A stretch of 10,862 nt of DNA from contig PMZX01000040.1 in assembly GCA_003170035.1 (NCBI GenBank), forward strand, positions 1 through 10,862, in the 5' to 3' direction. The first letter of the stretch is position 1. Every line of letters begins with the position of its first letter. Position numbers and translations under genes: made by a program. This stretch comes from Myxococcales bacterium (GTDB lineage: Bacteria > Myxococcota_A > Polyangia > Fen-1088). Positions 7,897-10,862 of the stretch are shown here, one piece after another. The notes under the pieces are model-generated. The model had not been told where the DNA came from. It did not search any database and saw only the letters and a program-made list of their open reading frames with translations.

Positions 7897-7975
7897 AGCT
7901 ATCTTCCCACAAATTGCGGCTGGGAGTAGTGACCTAGATCACTCGTGCCAGGGGGTATGTTGCCTGCCGTGCTCA
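7897..7975 (-). repeat. Stop-anchored spacer repeat R3
   Basis: On the minus strand it begins with a TGA (7975-7973) and TGAGCACGGCAGG, aligning with the stop and spacer after genes A and C although shortened by a small deletion. It ends in a 21-base block (7897-7917) matching 5455-5475 at 19 positions. It supplies the upstream region of gene C, and its leading TGA closes the frame of the remnant at 7973-8197. Confidence 0.65.
7928..7943. promoter_or_regulatory. CRP/FNR-like operator upstream of lipoprotein C
   Basis: AGTGACCTAGATCACT is an imperfect palindrome (14 of 16 symmetric) with the GTGA-N6-TCAC core typical of CRP-family sites. It lies about 85 bases upstream of the ribosome binding site of gene C, where it could control the C-B-A cluster. 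No convincing -10/-35 pair is seen next to it. The equivalent place in R1 is degraded, so the site is specific to this copy. Binding is inferred. Confidence 0.5.
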
Positions 7976-8277
7976 GGGCATCATCACCTCCCGTGCTGTC
8001 CTCTTCAGGAAGCTCTCGACTCGCTGCCTGACATCCTGTTCCTTCATGACCCCGGGGAAGATGGTACCGCTTTTCAGGTGTGTGGGATGCATGAAGCCTG
8101 GATGGCTTTTCTGAGCATCCGTACCCCTTGCTGGAGGGTGGCTAATGCAAGGCCGGATCGTAGGGTGGCTGATAGCTGAACTTCTTCTTCCAGCCAAGCA
8201 GTTACCAAGAATTGTCGAATGAAATCGAGACGATGCACACGGCGTGGTAATTGTTTGATGCTCCCTGCCGTTTGTAA
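7973..8277 (-). pseudogene. Frameshifted ORF remnant, unrecognised
   Basis: Two overlapping minus-strand frames both look protein-like in part. The upstream one (open from about 8277, ending TGA at 8076-8074) reads HRLDFIRQFLVTAWLEEEV then a helical Leu-rich stretch. The downstream one (to TGA at 7975-7973) ends KEQDVRQRVESFLKRTAREV then MMP. A single frame change near 8075-8100 would join them into about 100 residues. No domain is recognised. Alternatively the 74-residue frame 7973-8197 is a small intact gene, but its first 35 residues look non-coding. Base composition is AT-richer than the flanks. Confidence 0.35.
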
Positions 8278-8317
8278 CTATCTGTATTGCTTGGAGATTA
8301 TGCTAGGTGCAGTAAGT

Positions 8318-8368
8318 TTGAGGTGCTAGCGGTTAACAGCCATGGGGGTTCAAGTCCCCCTCCTCGCA
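8318..8368 (+). pseudogene. 3' half of tRNA-Leu, non-functional
   Basis: It contains the anticodon loop, 3' anticodon strand, variable arm, complete T arm and 3' acceptor strand with discriminator A. The preceding bases (ATGCTAGGTGCAGTAAG) give no matching acceptor strand, D arm or 5' anticodon strand, so no tRNA can fold. Confidence 0.85.
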
Positions 8369-8378
8369 CAGAGAGAAA

Positions 8379-8407
8379 CCCTTGGAAACAAGGGGGTCTT
8401 TTGTTGT
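8379..8407 (+). terminator. Diverged copy of the tRNA terminator
   Basis: CCCTTG (8379-8384) pairs with CAAGGG (8389-8394) around GAAA, followed by GGTCTTTTGTTGT. Compared with 5168-5196 the stem is one pair shorter and the T-tract is stronger. Several differences in the 18 bases from the tRNA end contrast with zero in the 52 tRNA bases. Confidence 0.65.
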
Positions 8408-8451
8408 CAGGCCCCGGCGGGCCTAGGCTGCCTTGGTGCCGCGTCCAAACG

Positions 8452-8481
8452 TTTTGGATGGATTTTTGGACGGATTTTTTT
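8452..8481 (+). repeat. T-rich imperfect direct repeat
   Basis: TTTTGGATGGA (8452-8462) is followed at once by TTTTTGGACGGA (8463-8474) and a seven-T run. A small inverted repeat TCCAAA-CGT-TTTGGA (8444-8458) overlaps the first unit. It lies about 85 bases beyond the right att copy, a place where arm-type integrase sites or a terminator could sit. Role is inferred only. Confidence 0.45.
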
Positions 8482-8485
8482 GGCG

Positions 8486-8785
8486 CTAGCAGGGTTTCAG
8501 AAGCTGCCTGCTGTCTAGCGGCAGCAGTGCAGCCAGATCCTCCATGCCAACGAGCACGTCCTGGATGTCGTCGCGGGTCTTCACCCGGGGCACGGTCGCA
8601 GTGGGAAGCCACATGGTCCTGACTGCGATCACGCGGCCGTCATTCTCAATGGGCTCGGCCGCAATGCCATGCCCGACCACGCCGCTGCTATGACCGTCGC
8701 GGCTCGTGCGGCTGGAATCCTCATGGGAGCTTTTCACTGACCTCTTGCCTTTTGCCGCTCGATGCACTTGGCCGGAGCAAGCCAT
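8486..8785 (-). CDS. Hypothetical ORF or gene tail, unrecognised
   Basis: A 99-residue frame. The last 60 residues look protein-like (RVIAVRTMWLPTATVPRV then KTRDDIQDVLVGMEDLAALL), while the first 30 are Ser/Arg-rich and could be read-in from another frame. No ribosome binding site supports the 8785 start. No family is recognised. It may be the C-terminal end of a truncated gene next to the att copy. Low confidence. Confidence 0.3.
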   Translation of the reverse strand: MACSGQVHRAAKGKRSVKSSHEDSSRTSRDGHSSGVVGHGIAAEPIENDGRVIAVRTMWLPTATVPRVKTRDDIQDVLVGMEDLAALLPLDSRQLLKPC

Positions 8786-8877
8786 TCCTCGGAATAGCCA
8801 TGTGCCTGCGGTACCAGAGCACCCGCTCCACGAACGACAGCCCTCGGGTTTCGCGCCACGCCTCCGCGAACACGTCA

Positions 8878-8951
8878 GTCACTGGCACCGAGTCTCGGCA
8901 CCGAGTCTCGGGCTTTCATCAAGTCACTGGCACCGAGTCTCGGGTCTCGGG
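8878..8951. repeat. CCGAG-T-CTCGG inverted-repeat cluster
   Basis: A 21-base unit at 8878-8898 is repeated exactly at 8923-8943. Its last 13 bases (CACCGAGTCTCGG) are also repeated in tandem at 8899-8911, and a partial GTCTCGGG follows at 8944-8951. Each full unit contains CCGAG-T-CTCGG, a 5-bp inverted repeat around one base, giving three copies. They could bind a dimeric regulator; a one-base loop rules out a normal hairpin. The rest of 8786-9057 shows no gene. Confidence 0.7.
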
Positions 8952-9003
8952 CAAGCTACCGGATGGTCGGGATTCCGGAGATGGCGGCGCCTGGTCGACC
9001 CAA

Positions 9004-9024
9004 CCCGCGCGAGATATGCGCGGG
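9004..9024 (-). terminator. Possible terminator after the 9058 lipoprotein
   Basis: CCCGCGC (9004-9010) and GCGCGGG (9018-9024) form a 7-bp GC stem with a 7-base loop, 33 bases past the minus-strand stop codon. Only a weak T tract follows on the minus strand, so termination is uncertain. Confidence 0.4.
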
Positions 9025-9057
9025 AACCGTCAGGCGAGCGGCGCGAGCGGCAAGATA

Positions 9058-10011
9058 CTACGGCTGAACGCGGATGATGTTCATGTTAACGCCGAATGTG
9101 ATGGACAGTCGTTGCCCATCCAAGTCATTGAATGTGTACGTTGAGTTGTCCGCAGAGCAGGCGATGGGTTGGGTTCCGAGGGCGGCCGTCCCATCGTGCA
9201 AGAAATCAGCGGTCCTGGGGTAGAACCAAATGTTTGTGTAGAGGGGGCCGCTGTAAGAACAGGCGAAATAATTGAACACGCCCACATATCCGGCCGAGCC
9301 GTGCCCGGAACCTGGGTCAGGGAAGAGCACGTAGACCACATCACTCTTCGGGTTGGGCAGCAAGATCTGAACCCCGTTGGGGCTGCAAACGTAGTTGTGA
9401 GAATAGCCTGGGCCGAATTCATCCGTGACGTCGCATGTAAGCCCGCTCAAGCCATTCTCCATCATGTTCCACAGGAGGACATCCTTGAGGCCCAAACTGC
9501 GTCCAGCACCTCGCGTGACGTCTGGATCGAGAATACCGGAGCCAATAGCGCCGCTCGGGCATTGGACAACAAGCTGGTCACTGGTGGGAGCGAAATAGTA
9601 GTGGGTGCCATCCGAATAGATGGTCACGTGGGCGTTCAGGCAGTTGCTCACCTCCTGGAGATTTGCATAGTCGCCGGTATAGGTACAGATGGGCTTCGCA
9701 TCCGCGGGGAGCTCGGCGATCGTGGAGCACGGCTCGGTTGCCCCGCCCGAGGCTGCACTCGTGCCCGTGTTGCCACCCCCGCCTGAGCTTCCGCCCGTGC
9801 CCACGGTCGCGCCGCTGCCGGCACTTCCTCCGGTTGCCCGGTCTCCGCCCGTGCCGTTGGCTTCCCCGGCACCCAAGGTTCCACTCGTCCCCGCGGTTCC
9901 GCCGGTTCCACTTCCCGCCAGGCCCGGCAGGAGATCGCTCCGGCCGCAACCAGCGAACAGTAGCAGAGCTCCGACGATGCTGCCTCGCCGACGGTCGTGC
10001 GCCCGTCTCAT
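9058..10011 (-). CDS. Lipoprotein with Gly-rich linker, unknown function
   Basis: 317 residues from the ATG at 10011, chosen because AAGGAGG lies nine bases upstream and the product then starts with a proper signal peptide: MRRAHDRRRG, a hydrophobic core and LFAGC (Cys22). An upstream in-frame ATG at 10077 would bury the signal. Residues 32-92 are a Gly/Thr/Ser linker. The 93-317 domain contains spaced cysteines (95, 109, 124, 151, 193, 209, 251, 285) and beta-rich segments such as DGTHYYFAPTSDQLVV and SDVVYVLFPDPGSG. No family is recognised. It is not a paralogue of the island lipoproteins although the linker style is the same. Gly +2 suggests export; outer-surface location is inferred. Transcribed alone. 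Confidence 0.85.
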   Translation of the reverse strand: MRRAHDRRRGSIVGALLLFAGCGRSDLLPGLAGSGTGGTAGTSGTLGAGEANGTGGDRATGGSAGSGATVGTGGSSGGGGNTGTSAASGGATEPCSTIAELPADAKPICTYTGDYANLQEVSNCLNAHVTIYSDGTHYYFAPTSDQLVVQCPSGAIGSGILDPDVTRGAGRSLGLKDVLLWNMMENGLSGLTCDVTDEFGPGYSHNYVCSPNGVQILLPNPKSDVVYVLFPDPGSGHGSAGYVGVFNYFACSYSGPLYTNIWFYPRTADFLHDGTAALGTQPIACSADNSTYTFNDLDGQRLSITFGVNMNIIRVQP

Positions 10012-10155
10012 CCCCTGTATCCTCCTTCCCAGGCAAGGAAGCCGCAAGGGAAAAACAGCGCACGAAATGGCGCCCAAATCCCCGTGCTCACCGAATTTTG
10101 GGATGACGGCCGCGCTCAGCGTGATCGCGGAACTGCGCGATCATTTCCAATCGGG

Positions 10156-10248
10156 CTACTCGACCCAGGATGCCGCCAGCTTGTGCATGTCCGCCAGGTC
10201 CATGCCCAGGATCTCGGCGCCTCGGCCGAGCGAGATCTTCTCCTGCAT
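10156..10248 (-). pseudogene. UPF0175-like antitoxin fragment
   Basis: A 30-residue minus-strand frame reads KISLGRGAEILGMDL then ADMHKLAASWVE and a stop. This resembles the short helix-turn-helix core of UPF0175 proteins (pattern G+ISLG+AAELLGM), which are commonly antitoxins. An in-frame TAG lies just before the segment, so the N-terminal half is missing, and no partner PIN-type toxin can be read downstream. Possibly a remnant of a toxin-antitoxin pair. The short length limits confidence. Confidence 0.45.
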
Positions 10249-10297
10249 CGGGATTGCCTACATTCAGCCTGGGCAAGTTGGATTAGACTCGCTGTCC

Positions 10298-10511
10298 ATG
10301 AGCAGGGACGCGTTCCTCAGCCACTCATCAAAGGACGCCGCCGAAGCTGGGACCATTTGTTCGCTTCTTGAGGAACGAGGTGTGGCCTGCTGGATGGCCC
10401 CGCGCGATGTGTTGCCCGGGAGATTTCCCTCCTCGATCGTTTGCTCTGGCGGTGGTGCGCAAGACTCTGTCGCGCTGGCGCATGCTGGCCGCCATTGCCG
10501 TTCTGGTTTTG
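10298..10511 (+). pseudogene. Truncated TIR-domain protein
   Basis: The frame from the ATG at 10298 encodes 41 residues clearly like a bacterial TIR (TIR_2) N-terminus: DAFLSHSSKDAAEAG, then LLEERGVACW and MAPRDVLPG, ending near 10420. The rest of TIR, including the catalytic Glu region, is absent. A different frame then gives KTLSRWRMLAAIAVLVLL (about 10458-10511), a basic plus hydrophobic segment that could be the membrane anchor of the same original protein. TIR proteins act in NAD-consuming immunity or signalling; this copy cannot be functional. No clear Shine-Dalgarno. Confidence 0.7.
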
Positions 10512-10659
10512 CTGAGCGCCGTAGATGCGCAGGCGAAAGCCCCCGACGACAAGCCGACAATCGGCCTCTTGCTGTGAACTGCTCGACACCAACCTGCCCA
10601 GCATCGAACAGATTGAAGAAGAAATGGCCAGCAAGTTCAGTGATGGCAAGGACGAGTAG
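10512..10659 (+). pseudogene. DUF1016/YhcG-type nuclease C-terminal remnant
   Basis: SAVDAQAKAPDDKPTIGLLL (to 10574) matches the conserved PDDEXK-region segment of DUF1016 (YhcG) proteins, where a FYLSAVD...DDKP(T/S)IGLLLC motif is typical. The frame then hits TGA. One base on, ELLDTNLPSIEQIEEEM (10576-10626) continues to TAG at 10659 and matches the family's C-terminal LP.IE..E.E segment. The 30-40 residues normally between the two (including the EYALRD stretch) are missing, so an internal deletion plus frame change has occurred. The N-terminal part is absent and replaced by the TIR/membrane fragment. Confidence 0.7.
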
Positions 10660-10713
10660 ACGCTGAAGTGATGGCGGAATGCAGGCGAACTCGAACGAGA
10701 CCGGGAGGTTACG

Positions 10714-10862
10714 ATGACCCAGAAGCGGCCCAGCAAACGGAGACCAGGCACTTCGCACGACGCCCAGCCGATTGAACTACCAAGACCCGCGCTCAAGTCC
10801 AGCAAGTCGCTCGCGAGAGTCCTGCGACTGAGGAAGACCATTCGCGAGATCAGCGACAAGAA
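10714..10862 (+). CDS. Probable SagB-type nitroreductase, N-terminus only
   Basis: The ATG at 10714 is preceded by GGGAGG with a five-base gap after GGAGG. The 49 residues to the window end read MTQKRPSKRRPG, then LPRPALKSSKSL and LRLRKTIREISDK. The pattern LP.P.LKS..SL...L..R+(T/S)(I/V)RE is typical of the start of SagB/ThcOx-type flavin nitroreductases. These use FMN and reduce or dehydrogenate small molecules or peptide azolines; the substrate cannot be guessed. It lies 54 bases after the nuclease remnant. The gene continues beyond the window. Confidence 0.6.
   Translation, partial: MTQKRPSKRRPGTSHDAQPIELPRPALKSSKSLARVLRLRKTIREISDK

Larger units (their letters stand above)
5109..8317. mobile_element. 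Candidate tRNA-Leu-targeted mini-island
   Basis: The segment is bounded by direct repeats of the tRNA 3' half: copy 1 inside the intact tRNA (from 5109) and copy 2 starting at 8318. The exact 52-bp identity begins at the first base of the anticodon loop, a known crossover position for tyrosine recombinases that use tRNA genes. In that model the element restored the tRNA and pushed the original 3' half to 8318. The interior (3209 bp) carries three paralogous lipoprotein genes and a frameshifted remnant; no integrase, excisionase or replication gene is recognisable. It could be a deletion derivative, an element mobilised in trans, or one unit of a larger tandem array continuing right of 8413. 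A local duplication without site-specific recombination is the main alternative. Confidence 0.6.
8318..8413 (+). repeat. att-like direct repeat, copy 2 (right)
   Basis: Bases 8318-8369 are identical to 5109-5160 in the tRNA-Leu gene. Similarity continues through a diverged terminator hairpin to about 8413. Upstream of 8318 the sequence is not a tRNA 5' half. It is read as the displaced 3' end of the original tRNA gene, or the junction with a further island to the right. Confidence 0.75.

Noticed and set aside
8298..8612. Minus-strand 104-residue frame ending near the half tRNA
   Set aside because: The RGGGLEPPWLLTAS stretch is the antisense of the tRNA 3' half, and the rest has no coding features.
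9689..10297. N-terminal 200 residues of the plus-strand frame that contains the TIR segment
   Set aside because: The first part is antisense to the 9058-10011 lipoprotein linker and its ribosome binding site; only the part from about 10298 is TIR-like.

Overview
The window suggests a GC-rich myxobacterium-like bacterium (Myxococcota, formerly Deltaproteobacteria). The evidence is a giant TPR protein of a type common there, Cys-rich lipoproteins with the CGDG...GEECD signature of the Myxococcus disulfide repeat (DUF4215/TIGR02232-like), and long Gly/Ser/Thr linkers just after the lipoprotein cysteine. No species can be named from the sequence.

Layout. Bases 1-5010 (+) are most of a very large TPR-repeat protein whose start lies outside the window; its C-terminal domain resembles a metalloprotease that has lost its catalytic residues. 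A complete tRNA-Leu(GAG) follows at 5076-5159, with its own sigma70-like promoter and a GAAA-capped terminator. The half of this tRNA from the anticodon loop to the 3' end, with a diverged terminator, recurs as a direct repeat at 8318-8413. The repeat pair brackets 3209 bp that look like a small tRNA-targeted island (5109-8317), with no recognisable integrase inside.

The island carries three minus-strand lipoprotein genes (C 7135-7833, B 6093-7076, A 5541-6059, in transcription order). They share a nearly identical signal peptide but mix two Cys-rich modules and a Gly-rich linker in different combinations. A repeat starting at the stop codon recurs after A, after C and upstream of C, which suggests growth by cassette-like duplication. 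A CRP/FNR-like palindrome (7928-7943) sits upstream of the first gene. A frameshifted remnant lies between the cluster and the right-hand repeat.

Bases 8414-9057 hold no confident gene: a T-rich direct repeat, a weak ORF and a striking cluster of CCGAG-T-CTCGG inverted repeats. A fourth, unrelated lipoprotein (9058-10011, minus) has a strong ribosome binding site and a Gly-rich linker. Bases 10012-10713 are a graveyard of broken genes: a UPF0175-like antitoxin fragment, a TIR-domain N-terminus, and the C-terminal end of a DUF1016/YhcG-type nuclease with an internal deletion and frame change. The window ends inside the start of a probable SagB-type nitroreductase.

Overall this is a core chromosomal gene plus tRNA on the left and an accessory region on the right, where a tRNA integration hotspot has gathered surface lipoproteins and decayed defence-type genes.
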